Assembly (NCBI RefSeq): GCF_937138205.1
Contig: NZ_CAKZOT010000090.1
Location: 1-47,210, forward strand
Length of the DNA: 47,210 bases
Reading direction: 5' to 3'
Origin: an uncultured Rhodospira sp.
Lineage (GTDB): Bacteria; Pseudomonadota; Alphaproteobacteria; Rhodospirillales; Rhodospirillaceae
The position numbers were made by a program, and so were the translations under genes. Shown piece by piece: positions 9,150-22,314 of this stretch; position 1 is the first letter of the stretch; each line of letters begins with the position of its first letter. The notes beneath the pieces are model-generated. The model made no database searches. It worked only from the letters and a program-made list of their open reading frames with translations, and was not told the origin of the DNA.

Positions 9150-9415
9150 CCGCCGGGCCGGTACGCTGTGACTGGCCGCCACGGCGAGGCTCGACGCCGA
9201 AAAGCCCTGATCAAAAATGCGGATAAGCGGGTCTTGCGTTGCCTGAACCGGGGTCTTCTGGCAGGCTGCCGTCCCGTAAAAACACTATAACGAACCGGGA
9301 AAACGCCGGTGGGCGTGGGATGCGGAGATCGTCGCGGGGACTCGCGGGTCGTTCGGGACTCGAGCCCAGGACCCGGATGGGCGGTCAAACTCTCTAGTGA
9401 AGGACGCAATCCAAG

Positions 9416-11536
<2,121 letters not shown>

Positions 11537-11593
11537 CGGTCTGATGGCTTGGTTCGGGCGGCGTTCCGTGTGAAGCCGCCCGGCCACGCATGA

Positions 11594-11632
11594 AAAACGG
11601 CGCGCCGGGGGCGACCCGACGCGCCGTTTTCA
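11594..11632 (+). terminator. rho-independent terminator after hppA
   Basis: AAAACGGCGCG at 11594-11604 pairs perfectly with CGCGCCGTTTT at 11620-11630 around a 15-base loop. It starts about 57 bases beyond the hppA stop codon. The A tract on one side and the T tract on the other make it able to work in both directions, which also suits the minus-strand gene remnant that ends here. Confidence 0.85.
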
Positions 11633-11752
11633 TTCGGCTCTACCTGCCGATCCGTCCAGTGCGGATCGTTCAAAGGACGCTTTGTATGTCCGTCCGGGAG
11701 AAGGGGCGTTGAGCACGATGGCCATCAGGGCCGACGTATCCACCGCGATCAT
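11630..11752 (-). pseudogene. truncated VapC-type PIN toxin
   Basis: Translation from the ATG at 11752 gives MIAVDTSALMAIVLNAP, the typical start of a PIN-domain ribonuclease of the VapC type, with the first catalytic aspartate at residue 5. After about 17 residues the resemblance stops. The frame closes at 40 residues, inside the hppA terminator stem, whereas intact toxins are about 130 residues. The ATG overlaps the TGA of the antitoxin gene as ATGA, the normal arrangement of an operon of this class. I infer that the rest of the toxin was deleted. Confidence 0.7.
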
Positions 11753-12006
11753 TCCGGAAGGCCGTCATCGCCGTACAGGAAGTCCTGGCTCCGGGCCGCG
11801 CTGGCGCCGGGGCTGGCCTTGGCGGCGGCATGAGCGCGTACCGTGTCTAGCAGCGCCTTGCGAGTCGCGCGGTTCGGTTTCGCGCTCACCGGCACAAGGC
11901 GCACGGCCGGGTGACCATGACGGGTCAGGATGATCTCGTCTCCAGCCTCGGCGCGCCGGACCAAGTCGGTCAACTGGCCCTTGGCGTCTGTCACCGACAC
12001 CTGCAT
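11749..12006 (-). CDS. Phd/YefM-type antitoxin, orphan
   Basis: An 85-residue protein with the Phd/YefM start: VSVTDAKGQLTDLVRRAEAG, then EIILTRHGHPAVRLVPV. In this family the N-terminal domain binds operator DNA and the C-terminal tail wraps the toxin. The ATG at 12006 has a good AGGAG site a few bases upstream. A longer open frame exists but has no family content. Its toxin partner survives only as a 40-residue stub that starts within the stop codon of this gene. It may persist as a repressor or as protection against related toxins. Confidence 0.85.
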   Translation of the reverse strand: MQVSVTDAKGQLTDLVRRAEAGDEIILTRHGHPAVRLVPVSAKPNRATRKALLDTVRAHAAAKASPGASAARSQDFLYGDDGLPE

Positions 12007-12099
12007 CGGACGCTCCTGGTTCGGCCAAGTGCTCGTAAACCAACGCGGACGAGAATAGACCATGAAATGGTCCATCTCAAGCTGCGGGACAACCAAGAC

Positions 12100-12157
12100 C
12101 AAAACATGCGGCCCCTTCCACATCCCGGATTGTCCGGGGTGCTGTGGGGCCGCATGT
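12100..12157 (-). terminator. nested hairpin terminator after the binding-protein gene
   Basis: ACATGCGGCCCC (12104-12115) and GGGGCCGCATGT (12146-12157) pair over 12 bases without mismatch. The loop holds a second hairpin formed by CCCGGA (12124-12129) and TCCGGG (12133-12138). On the minus strand the structure is followed by TTTTGG. It lies about 50 bases beyond the stop codon of the minus-strand binding-protein gene, so termination of that transcript is the obvious role. Confidence 0.8.
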
Positions 12158-12208
12158 CCCGAACAGCGACGAGGTGGTCGGGGATCGACCACCTCATCCG
12201 CGGCGTCC

Positions 12209-13414
12209 TTACATCGCCTCGGGCTCGAACACCTTCTCGGAGACGAACTGGCCGTTCTCGATCACCCACAGCTCGAAGGTGCCGGCCACGTCGCCGTTGG
12301 AGTCGAAGTTTTGCGAGCCGGCGGCGCCCTCGTAGTCGATGTCCGTGCCGGCGTTCAGCAGTTCGACGGCCTTGGCGTATTTGCCCGGGCCGACCTTCTC
12401 GCCGGGCGGGTTGGCGACGTCGCGCAGGGCGTCGCGCACGGCCTCCGGATCGGTCGACCCGGCCTTCACGGCGGCCAGGGACAGCAGATACACGGCGTCA
12501 TAGGCGGTGTCGTGATAGGGCTTGTCGGACTCGGCGCCGTACTCGGCCATCCAGGCTTCCGCGAAGTGCTTGCCGCCATCGCTCTCCAGCGCCTTGGCCG
12601 TGGTGCCGAAGGTGCCGTTCAGGTACTGGGCGCCCAGCGCGTCAACCAGCTCGGGGGCCTTGAGGCCGTCGGTGAAGATGAACTGGCTGAAGGTGCCGCC
12701 TTCCAGCGCCTGACGCAGGATGGTCTGGCCGCTTTCCGGATAGGCGATCAGCACCAGGTGGCTGGCGTCGCCGTCCGCCGCGTTCTGCAACTCGCCACGG
12801 TAGGACGACTGGTTCTTCTCAAAGCCGACCGACTGGGTCACGGTGCCGCCCATTTGCTCGAACGCGCTTTCGAAGGAGTCGGCCAGGCCCTTACCGTAGT
12901 CGTTGTTGACGTACATGATGGCGGCGGTGTCGATGCCGCGCTCCTTCGTCACCTGCGCCAGCGCCACGCCCTGGCCGGCGTCGGACGGTACGGTGCGGAA
13001 CAGGAAGTCGTTGTCCTCCAGATTGGTGATCACCGGCGAGGTGGAGGCGCCGGAGATCTGCGGCACGCCGACCACGGCGGAGACCGACTGGGCGATGGGG
13101 ATCGTGACGCCGGAGGACAGGGCGCCGACCATGCCGCTGACCTTCTCGACCGAGACCAGCTTCTGGGCCGCGTCCACGCCGGACTGCGGGGCGGTCTGGG
13201 TGTCGCCGACGACGATGGTGATGTCGCCGCCGGCGGCATTGATTTCCTTCTCCGCCAGGCGGACGCCGTTCAGGGTGGTTTGGCCATAGGCCTGCAGGTC
13301 GCCGGTCATCGGGATGATGGCCCCGATCTTCATCTCCTGCGCCTGGGCGGCGGAGCCGAGGGCGATGGCGGTCGCCGTGGCAAGGCCGGCGATGGTGAAC
13401 GTACGCGTCGTCAT
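12209..13414 (-). CDS. branched-chain amino acid type ABC transporter substrate-binding protein
   Basis: A 401-residue periplasmic protein of the LivJ/LivK class. It opens with a signal peptide (hydrophobic stretch at about residues 7-20, cleavage likely after SAAQA). The mature part begins EMKIGAIIPMTGDLQAYGQ, the hallmark of type I periplasmic binding proteins, and continues with GALSSGVTIPIAQ. The ATG at 13414 is preferred over a longer frame because it places the signal peptide at the N terminus. No permease or ATPase gene lies next to it, so it must work with components encoded elsewhere. A hairpin in its leader may cover part of the ribosome site. Confidence 0.9.
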   Translation of the reverse strand: MTTRTFTIAGLATATAIALGSAAQAQEMKIGAIIPMTGDLQAYGQTTLNGVRLAEKEINAAGGDITIVVGDTQTAPQSGVDAAQKLVSVEKVSGMVGALSSGVTIPIAQSVSAVVGVPQISGASTSPVITNLEDNDFLFRTVPSDAGQGVALAQVTKERGIDTAAIMYVNNDYGKGLADSFESAFEQMGGTVTQSVGFEKNQSSYRGELQNAADGDASHLVLIAYPESGQTILRQALEGGTFSQFIFTDGLKAPELVDALGAQYLNGTFGTTAKALESDGGKHFAEAWMAEYGAESDKPYHDTAYDAVYLLSLAAVKAGSTDPEAVRDALRDVANPPGEKVGPGKYAKAVELLNAGTDIDYEGAAGSQNFDSNGDVAGTFELWVIENGQFVSEKVFEPEAM

Positions 13415-13732
13415 GATGGTCTTTCCCCCAAAATGGTGGAGTGGTGTGATTGGTGTTTTGGGCGCCGCGTGGTCCCGGGGCGCGCCCGGATCGATATGGT
13501 GCGCGCCCGCAGAATAGGAAAGCGTCGCGTATCCTGGCAATGCCGGAACGATCGTTCGCGAGGCGTCATCAGGACGAACCATCATGGCGTTTCCAGGGCG
13601 ATCGTGCGGGCTCGGTGCGGGCTTCCTTCCGGATCGGGGGGCGGATAGAGTGCGGGGCGGGTCGTCCTCGCGCGGTCCCGCGAGGGGCGGCTGTCATGCT
13701 CAACATGATTGGTCCAGACACCGGAGTTCCCC
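13415..13732. other. divergent region between the binding-protein gene and ssb
   Basis: About 320 bases hold the leaders of two divergent genes. Close to the minus-strand gene, CCCAAAA (13427-13433) can pair with TTTTGGG (13456-13462). On the transcript this helix abuts the GGGGGAAAG ribosome-binding stretch. No gene is supported between these points, and I could not pick convincing promoter hexamers. Confidence 0.4.
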
Positions 13733-14248
13733 ATGGCAGGCAGCGTCAACAAGGTCATTCTCATCGGCAACCTGGGCCGCGATCCCGAGTGCCGCACGTT
13801 CCAGAACGGGGGCAAGGTCGCCAACCTGAACGTCGCCACCACCGATTCGTGGAAGGATCGCCAGACTGGGGAGAAGCGCGAGCGGACGGAATGGCACCGC
13901 GTGGCGGTGTTCGGCCCGCTGGCCGATATCTGCGAACGCTACCTGCGCAAGGGATCGAAGGTGTACCTCTGCGGTTCTCTACAGACCCGCAAGTGGCAGG
14001 ACCAGTCGGGCCAGGATCGCTACACGACCGAGGTGGTGCTGCAAGGCCCCGGCGCCGAGATGACCATGCTGGACCCGCCGCGCGGCGGCGGGGGCGGTGG
14101 CATGAGCAACGGCGGGGCAGGGGGCGGCTACGACCCCGGGCCGCCCGATGGCGGCGGGTACGGCGGTGGCGGTGGAGGCTGGGACTCCAGCCCGGCGCCC
14201 GGCCCCGGCCGTGGTGGCGGCGATCCGGAGGACGATATTCCGTTTTGA
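13733..14248 (+). CDS. ssb: single-stranded DNA-binding protein
   Basis: Coats single-stranded DNA in replication, repair and recombination. The 171-residue protein has an N-terminal OB-fold that starts [19 protein letters not shown] and includes the [10 protein letters not shown] strand. A long glycine- and proline-rich linker follows (about residues 114-164), then the acidic tip DPEDDIPF, which recruits partner proteins. The ATG at 13733 gives the conserved N terminus. An upstream ATG at 13709 would add eight unconserved residues. It is followed after 211 bases by dprA. Confidence 0.96.
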   Translation: MAGSVNKVILIGNLGRDPECRTFQNGGKVANLNVATTDSWKDRQTGEKRERTEWHRVAVFGPLADICERYLRKGSKVYLCGSLQTRKWQDQSGQDRYTTEVVLQGPGAEMTMLDPPRGGGGGGMSNGGAGGGYDPGPPDGGGYGGGGGGWDSSPAPGPGRGGGDPEDDIPF

Positions 14249-14459
14249 GGGCCACGATTGGGTCGGGACCATGAGGCTTCTGTGGATCGCAGGACCCAGA
14301 CGGCGTTCCGATCGCGGTGATCGCGGCGGATCGAGCGGACCAAGCCAGGGCCGGTCACGGAGTTGCCGGCATCGTGGCAATTGTGGTTGCTGTTTGGTTG
14401 TCCCTGGGGCATGGTGCACGCTTCTTTCCTCTCTTTCCCCGCCGGCCTCCACCTGAACG

Positions 14460-15575
14460 ATGCCTCTGACCGACTCCGAACTCCGCGACCGGCTGCGCCT
14501 GATCCGCAGCGAGAACGTGGGGCCGATCACGTTCCACCGGCTGTTGAAACAATACGGCACCGCCGAAGCGGCGCTGGATGCTCTGCCGGCGCTGGCCCGT
14601 CGGGGCGGGCGCGGCAAGCCTCTGCGCATCTGCTCCAAGGCGGCCGCCGAGCGGGAGCTGACGGCCTTGCACAAGGCCGGCGTCACGGTCCTGGCCCATG
14701 GCGAGCCGCCCTATCCCCGCGCCCTGGCGGCTGTGGAGGACAGTCCGCCCGTGCTGTTCGCGCGCGGTCATGTCGGCCTGCTGGAGCGGCCGGCCGTGGC
14801 CATCGTCGGCGCCCGCAATGCCTCGCTCAACGGGCGCAAGCTGGCGCACCGTCTGGCCCAGGACCTGGCCCGCGCCGACCTGCTGGTGATCTCCGGCCTG
14901 GCGCGGGGAATCGATACCGCCGCCCACCAGGGCGCGCTGGCGGGCGGGACGGCGGCGGTGCTGGCCGGCGGCGTGGACATCATCTACCCGCCCGAGAACG
15001 AGGGCCTGTACGAGGCCCTCGTCGAGCAGGGCCTGGTGGTGTCGGAAATGCCCCTGGGCGAGGCGCCGCAGGCCCGCCACTTCCCGCGCCGTAACCGCAT
15101 CATCTCCGGCATGGCGCTGGGGGTGGTGGTGGTCGAGGCGGCGGCCCGCTCGGGCTCGCTGATCACCGCCCGCCTGGCTGGCGAACAGGGCCGTGAGGTG
15201 TTCGCCGTTCCCGGCTCGCCCCTGGACGGCCGCGCCGCCGGCCCCAACAGCCTGCTGCGCGACGGCGCCATCCTGACCGAGACCGCCGAGGATGTTTTGC
15301 GCGGCCTCGCCGATCTGCTGCACGCCCCGCTCGCCGAGCCCGAGGCGGCGGAATTCCGGGCCGGCGCGGCTCCCGCTGCCTCCGAGGCCGAGGTCGACGC
15401 GGCCCGCGACCGTCTTGTGGAAGCGCTCGGTCCGGCGCCGGTGACGGTTGACGAACTCGTTCGCGGCTGCCAATTGTCCGTAGCTGTCGTGGCGACCGTC
15501 CTCCTCGAACTGGAGCTGGCAGGCCGGCTCGAACGCCTGCCCGGAGGGCGGGTGGCGCTGTTGACGACGCTCTGA
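14460..15575 (+). CDS. dprA: DNA-processing protein DprA
   Basis: Loads RecA on incoming single-stranded DNA during natural transformation. The 371-residue protein has an N-terminal helical region, then the Rossmann-like core with VAIVGARNAS, VISGLARGIDTAAHQGAL and FPRRNRIISG. The C-terminal winged-helix domain follows (from about residue 315). The length is typical. The ATG at 14460 has no strong ribosome site, but family resemblance starts soon after it. It precedes topA by 68 bases, an arrangement common in alphaproteobacteria. Confidence 0.94.
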   Translation: MPLTDSELRDRLRLIRSENVGPITFHRLLKQYGTAEAALDALPALARRGGRGKPLRICSKAAAERELTALHKAGVTVLAHGEPPYPRALAAVEDSPPVLFARGHVGLLERPAVAIVGARNASLNGRKLAHRLAQDLARADLLVISGLARGIDTAAHQGALAGGTAAVLAGGVDIIYPPENEGLYEALVEQGLVVSEMPLGEAPQARHFPRRNRIISGMALGVVVVEAAARSGSLITARLAGEQGREVFAVPGSPLDGRAAGPNSLLRDGAILTETAEDVLRGLADLLHAPLAEPEAAEFRAGAAPAASEAEVDAARDRLVEALGPAPVTVDELVRGCQLSVAVVATVLLELELAGRLERLPGGRVALLTTL

Positions 15576-15643
15576 CCGGCGGCCTGGAGCCGCCCCGGGC
15601 GGAGCGGTTGGCTTTCGGACAGGACGAAAGGCGTCCGTTGCTC

Positions 15644-18421
<2,778 letters not shown>

Positions 18422-18712
18422 TCGTTTTGCACCCGCAAAGCTCGTAACTATTTCGTAACAAGTCTTGGCGCAAACTACACCAGAGTGCCAGGGCCATCGG
18501 CCATGGCCGCCCTGACTTCGCCGATATTTTTGCAACTCCTTCTTTCGAAGGAGTGTACGTTCCTTCGAGAATGTCATATAACGAATGAACACGTTGCGGG
18601 ACGGCGTGCACACCGGTCATCAAGGAAGCCAAGCCACCCATACAAAGGCTGGACCCGACCGGAGGGGGAGGAAACCCGATCACCGGCACCGTGTGGGGAG
18701 AGGGGTATCCGC
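18422..18712. other. intergenic region before the STAS gene
   Basis: This 290-base gap is less GC-rich than the genes around it and contains no supported gene. ACTCCTTC (18535-18542) pairs with GAAGGAGT (18547-18554) around a TTTC loop. Just beyond it TATAAC at 18577-18582 resembles a sigma-70 minus-ten element, but no good minus-thirty-five hexamer is placed correctly. The hairpin could end topA transcripts or act in the leader of the next gene. Confidence 0.45.
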
Positions 18713-19057
18713 ATGAATGACATACACGAGGAGGGGACGGCGGTCGTGCACCTCTCGGGGGCGCTGACGCATACCGCCTTTGACCGATTCAATACGCTTC
18801 TTGAGGATCTGCGCGCGACAGCGGCGCAGAGCTACGTGCTTGACCTTGCCGACGTTCCCTTTATCGATTCCAGTGGCATCGGGATGTTGCTCATGGGACA
18901 GGAAGTCGCCGAACAGCAGGCTTGCACCCTTCGACTGCGCGCCGTGGGGCCGGCCGTGCGGGCGATGCTGGAACAGGCGCACGTGATCGAGTTGTTCGCG
19001 GTCGACGCGACGCCGCCGGGCCTGCCCCATGGGCAGTCGACCTCGGCCGCCGCCTGA
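18713..19057 (+). CDS. STAS-domain protein (anti-anti-sigma-like)
   Basis: A 114-residue single STAS domain. The diagnostic segment is VLDLADVPFIDSSGIGMLL, with the serine that is phosphorylated in anti-sigma factor antagonists. The GALTHTAFDRF segment near the N terminus is also typical. Such proteins control sigma factors or other switches through partner exchange with a serine kinase, but no kinase gene is next to it. The ATG at 18713 follows a strong GGGGAGAGGGG site. The C-terminal 20 residues look unstructured. A GC-only hairpin (19092-19115) separates it from the next gene on the same strand. Confidence 0.85.
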   Translation: MNDIHEEGTAVVHLSGALTHTAFDRFNTLLEDLRATAAQSYVLDLADVPFIDSSGIGMLLMGQEVAEQQACTLRLRAVGPAVRAMLEQAHVIELFAVDATPPGLPHGQSTSAAA

Positions 19058-19091
19058 CCACCTCGGGGGCGCCGTGTGCCGGGCCATCAGC

Positions 19092-19115
19092 GCGGCGCGG
19101 AGGCGGCCGCGCCGC
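19092..19115 (+). repeat. GC-rich hairpin between two small genes
   Basis: GCGGCGCGG (19092-19100) pairs perfectly with CCGCGCCGC (19107-19115) around a six-base loop. There is no T run directly after it, so it is either a pause or attenuation structure, or stabilises the upstream mRNA end. Confidence 0.5.
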
Positions 19116-19162
19116 CGAATCGAACGGGGTTTTATGTAGGGCATAGGGGGGAGGCAAGCGCC

Positions 19163-19567
19163 ATGGATGCGGTCACTTACATCGCTGGCGCCCGTGACGC
19201 GGATCGGGGCCAGGACGAAAACGGAACGCTCCACGACAACACCGATAGCGACACGCGCGCGGCGCGTCCCGTGCGGGCCCGTCTGAACGGGATCCCGTGT
19301 CTTGTCACCGTGTCCCCGGACGATGCCGCCGAAATCGCCGGTGCCGTGGCCGTCGCGCCCTTCGCCGGCGAACGCGCCCCGTTGCCGGTCAAGGGACAAC
19401 GCGCCACCCTGGACCTGGTCGACGGCGCCGCCGCCGAGGACCTCGACCCCACGCCCGCCCAGGAGCCCATTGAGCTCATGGTCTCGGCTTCCAATCGCCG
19501 GTCCGGACGATTCACGGCCCGTGTGCTGGCCCTGTCCGAGGAGCAGGCCCGCATTTTGGGGCGCTGA
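19163..19567 (+). CDS. hypothetical acidic protein
   Basis: I do not recognise this 134-residue protein. Its first 35 residues are rich in aspartate and asparagine and probably disordered. From about residue 37 it becomes more ordered (VRARLNGIPCLVTVSPDDAAEIAG) and ends with a segment that looks like alternating strands and a helix (RFTARVLALSEEQARILG). It has no signal peptide and no membrane segment. The ATG at 19163 is supported by a GGGGGGAGG site eight bases upstream. It follows the STAS gene by about 105 bases on the same strand, so a shared function is possible but unproven. Confidence 0.7.
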   Translation: MDAVTYIAGARDADRGQDENGTLHDNTDSDTRAARPVRARLNGIPCLVTVSPDDAAEIAGAVAVAPFAGERAPLPVKGQRATLDLVDGAAAEDLDPTPAQEPIELMVSASNRRSGRFTARVLALSEEQARILGR

Positions 19568-19750
19568 CGGCGGGTATTATCTCAGTTTGCCCCTTGGGCA
19601 GACCACGTCCCTCGCGACCTCTCGTCGCCAGTCGGGGGTTCGCAAAGCTCGCAAAGACGGATCACTTCGCCGCGGGCGTTCGATCCTTGCCTTTGCGGCG
19701 ACGACCCCGACCCGGATTTAGAGTCCGAACCGGTTCGCCCTCACACAAGA

Positions 19751-20374
19751 TCACGCCGCCCGGCGGCTCAACGCCAGCCAGATCCCGCCGCCGATGAGGA
19801 ACGACCCGGAAATCCGCTCCAGCCAGCGCACGTTGCGGCGCGACAGCAGCGCCCCGGTCTTGCCGGCGGCGACCGCGTAGGCGCCGTCCAGCACCAGCGC
19901 CACCACCATGAAGGTCAGGCCCAGCAGCACGACCTGCAGGGCCGCGCTGCCCTCCGGGCTGACGAACTGTGGGATGAAGGCGCCGAAGAACAGCAGCGCC
20001 TTGGGGTTCGACCAGATCACCAGGAACCCCTGCCAGGCGTAGCTGCCGTGGCTGCGCGCCGTCCCGGCCTCGGCCTGCCCCAGCCGGCCGTCCGAGCGCC
20101 ACATCTTAACCCCCAGCCACACCAGATACGCCGCGCCGATCAGCCGCAGCACGTCGAACACCGCCCCGGCCTGGGTGACGATCGTCTCCAGCCCGGCGGC
20201 CAGCACGCCGACCATCAGCAGCAGGCCGGCCTGCGTCCCGGCCACGTTCATCAGCCCGGCCATGGGACCGGCGCGCAGGCTGTTGGCGATGATCACGGTC
20301 ACGGTTGGACCAGGAACGATCACGATCAGAGCGGAGGCGGCGACAAAGGCCAGCCAGGCGGTCAGGTCGAACAT
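19751..20374 (-). CDS. LysE/RhtB family exporter
   Basis: A 207-residue inner-membrane protein of the LysE family, which exports amino acids or their derivatives. It shows the family N terminus (ALIVIVPGPTVTVIIANSL), several hydrophobic helices and the conserved WSNPKALLFFGAFIPQFV segment. It starts only 14 bases after the serA stop on the same strand, so the two genes very likely form an operon. That context suggests a substrate linked to serine or a related metabolite, which is an inference. The ATG at 20374 has a TAGGAG site eleven bases upstream. Confidence 0.9.
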   Translation of the reverse strand: MFDLTAWLAFVAASALIVIVPGPTVTVIIANSLRAGPMAGLMNVAGTQAGLLLMVGVLAAGLETIVTQAGAVFDVLRLIGAAYLVWLGVKMWRSDGRLGQAEAGTARSHGSYAWQGFLVIWSNPKALLFFGAFIPQFVSPEGSAALQVVLLGLTFMVVALVLDGAYAVAAGKTGALLSRRNVRWLERISGSFLIGGGIWLALSRRAA

Positions 20375-20388
20375 GCGTGGCGGCGCTC

Positions 20389-21624
20389 CTACAGCAGGAA
20401 CCGCGTGCGGATGGTGCCCGGAATGGCCGCAAGGGCCTTGCGGATGCCCATGCCGGCCTCGATTTCCTTGTCCACGTCCACCACCACATAGCCGACGTCG
20501 CTGTCCGTGCGCAGGTATTCGCCGGCGATGTTGATGTCCCGCGACGAGAAAATCTCGTTGATGGCGCTGAGCACGCCCGGCACGTTCTTGTGGATGTGCA
20601 GGAAGCGGCTGACGTTCTCCTGGCTCGGCAGCGACACCTCGACGAAGTTGACGGCGCCGGCCGTCGAGCCGTTGTCGGAGTACTTGACCAGCTTCTCGGC
20701 CACCTCGGTGCCGATGTTGGCCTGGGCCTCCTCGGTCGAGCCGCCCACGTGCGGCGTCAGGATCACGTTGCGCAGGCCGCGCAACGGCGATTCGAAGATG
20801 TCGTTGCCGCCCTTTGGTTCCTTCGGGAACACGTCCACCGCCGCGCCGGACAGATGCCCGGTGCGGATGGCATTGGCCAGGGCCTCAATGTCGACCACCT
20901 CGCCGCGCGCGGCGTTGACCAGGAACGATCCGCTCTTCATCAGGCCGAGTTCACGCCCGCCGATCATGTCGCGCGTCAGGGGCGACGACGGCACATGCAG
21001 GCTGACAACGTCCGACGCCTCCAGCAGCGCGTCCAGGGTCGGCAGGGCGGTGGCGTTGCCGATCGCCAGCTTCTCGACGATGTCATAGAAGACGACCTTC
21101 ATCCCCAGCGCCTCGGCCAGCACCGACAACTGCGAGCCGATATGGCCGTAGCCGACAATGCCCAGCGTCTTGCCGCGTACCTCGTGGCTGCCCTCGGCCG
21201 ACTTCTGCCAGCCGCCCTCGTGCGCCGCCCAGGCCTTGGGGAACGTGCCCCGGAACAGGCAGATGATCTCGCCCAGCACAAGCTCGGCCACCGAGCGGGT
21301 GTTGGAATATGGCGCGTTGAAGACCGGGATGCCCTGCCGCTTGGCCGCGTCCAGGTCCACCTGGTCGGTGCCGATCGAGAAGCAGCCGACGGCCATCAGC
21401 TTTTCGGCCGCCGCCAGCACGTCAGCCGTCACACGAGTGCGCGAGCGGATCCCCAGGATGTGCGTGTCGGCCAGAGCGCTTTTCAGCGCGTCGCCGGACA
21501 GCGCCGTCCGCAGGTGGTCCACATTCGTGTACCCCTGCCGCCTGAGGTAATCGACGGCGTTCTGGTGGACGTTCTCCAGCAGCAGGACCTTGATCTTGTC
21601 CTTGGGCAGAGAGAGCTTGCTCAC
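20389..21624 (-). CDS. serA: D-3-phosphoglycerate dehydrogenase
   Basis: Oxidises 3-phosphoglycerate as the first step of serine synthesis. The 411-residue protein closely follows the short E. coli-type enzyme, beginning SKLSLPKDKIKVLLLENVHQ. It has the GYGHIGSQL nucleotide-binding loop, the catalytic segment ending TPHVGGSTEEAQ and a C-terminal ACT domain that binds serine for feedback control. The start is GTG at 21624, chosen because it aligns with the enzyme's normal first residues, though the ribosome site is weak. The downstream LysE gene follows at once. The upstream 108 bases are shared with the divergent Rid-family gene. serC is not adjacent. Confidence 0.94.
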   Translation of the reverse strand: MSKLSLPKDKIKVLLLENVHQNAVDYLRRQGYTNVDHLRTALSGDALKSALADTHILGIRSRTRVTADVLAAAEKLMAVGCFSIGTDQVDLDAAKRQGIPVFNAPYSNTRSVAELVLGEIICLFRGTFPKAWAAHEGGWQKSAEGSHEVRGKTLGIVGYGHIGSQLSVLAEALGMKVVFYDIVEKLAIGNATALPTLDALLEASDVVSLHVPSSPLTRDMIGGRELGLMKSGSFLVNAARGEVVDIEALANAIRTGHLSGAAVDVFPKEPKGGNDIFESPLRGLRNVILTPHVGGSTEEAQANIGTEVAEKLVKYSDNGSTAGAVNFVEVSLPSQENVSRFLHIHKNVPGVLSAINEIFSSRDINIAGEYLRTDSDVGYVVVDVDKEIEAGMGIRKALAAIPGTIRTRFLL

Positions 21625-21732
21625 GATGGACGGATCCCCAAGTCTGTGGACGAGCGAACGGGCGCCGGCCTCACGGCCCGGCGCGGGCGCTTCACCTACC
21701 ACACAGCAGCCCCGGAAAGGGAAGGGATTTTC

Positions 21733-22215
21733 ATGGCTGGACAGATTGAGGCCCGTTTGACCGCCCTGGGGATCATGTTGCCGGAGGCCGTCGCCCCGGT
21801 GGCCAACTACGTGCCCGCCGTCCGTACAGGGTCGCTGGTCGTGGTGTCGGGCCAGATCCCGCTGTCCGGCGGAAAGCCGGCCTTCACCGGGCTGATGGGC
21901 CGTGACCTGTCGCTGGAGGATGGCCAGGCCGCCGCCCGCCTGTGCGGGATCAACCTGATCGCCCAACTAAAGGCCGTGTGCGACGGCGACCTCGAACGGG
22001 TCACGCGGATCCTCCGCCTGGGCGTGTTCGTGGCCGCGACGCCGGAGTTCACCGATCACCCGAAGGTCGCCAACGGGGTGTCGGACCTGATCGGCGAGGT
22101 GTTCGGCGAGGCGGGCCGCCACGCCCGCGCCGCCGTTGGCTGCGCGTCGCTGCCCCTGGGGGTGCCGGTGGAGGTGGACGCGATGGTCGAGGTAACGCAG
22201 CAGTACGACTGGTAA
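21733..22215 (+). CDS. Rid-family protein lacking the catalytic arginine
   Basis: A 160-residue protein of the RidA/YjgF fold. The N terminus ALGIMLPEAVAPVANYVPAV and the VSGQIPL strand match the subgroup of about 150-160 residues rather than classical RidA. The arginine that gives imine deaminase activity in RidA lies in an ARLP context. Here the corresponding place reads CASLP, so that activity is doubtful. The ATG at 21733 follows a purine-rich site. It is divergent from serA, and serine-derived enamines are natural substrates of the wider family, so a link is tempting but unproven. Confidence 0.8.
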   Translation: MAGQIEARLTALGIMLPEAVAPVANYVPAVRTGSLVVVSGQIPLSGGKPAFTGLMGRDLSLEDGQAAARLCGINLIAQLKAVCDGDLERVTRILRLGVFVAATPEFTDHPKVANGVSDLIGEVFGEAGRHARAAVGCASLPLGVPVEVDAMVEVTQQYDW

Positions 22216-22314
22216 AAGCACTCGGTCCGTCGCCTGTCCCGCCCTTGGTGTCCGACGGCATCGCGCCCACATGCTGACGCGGAGATCCCATCCGCAGACA
22301 GGGTCCGCGAGGCC

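Noticed and set aside
9240-9300. Promoter with TATAAC before hppA
   Set aside because: The minus-ten-like hexamer at 9286-9291 has no acceptable minus-thirty-five partner at 16-18 bases.
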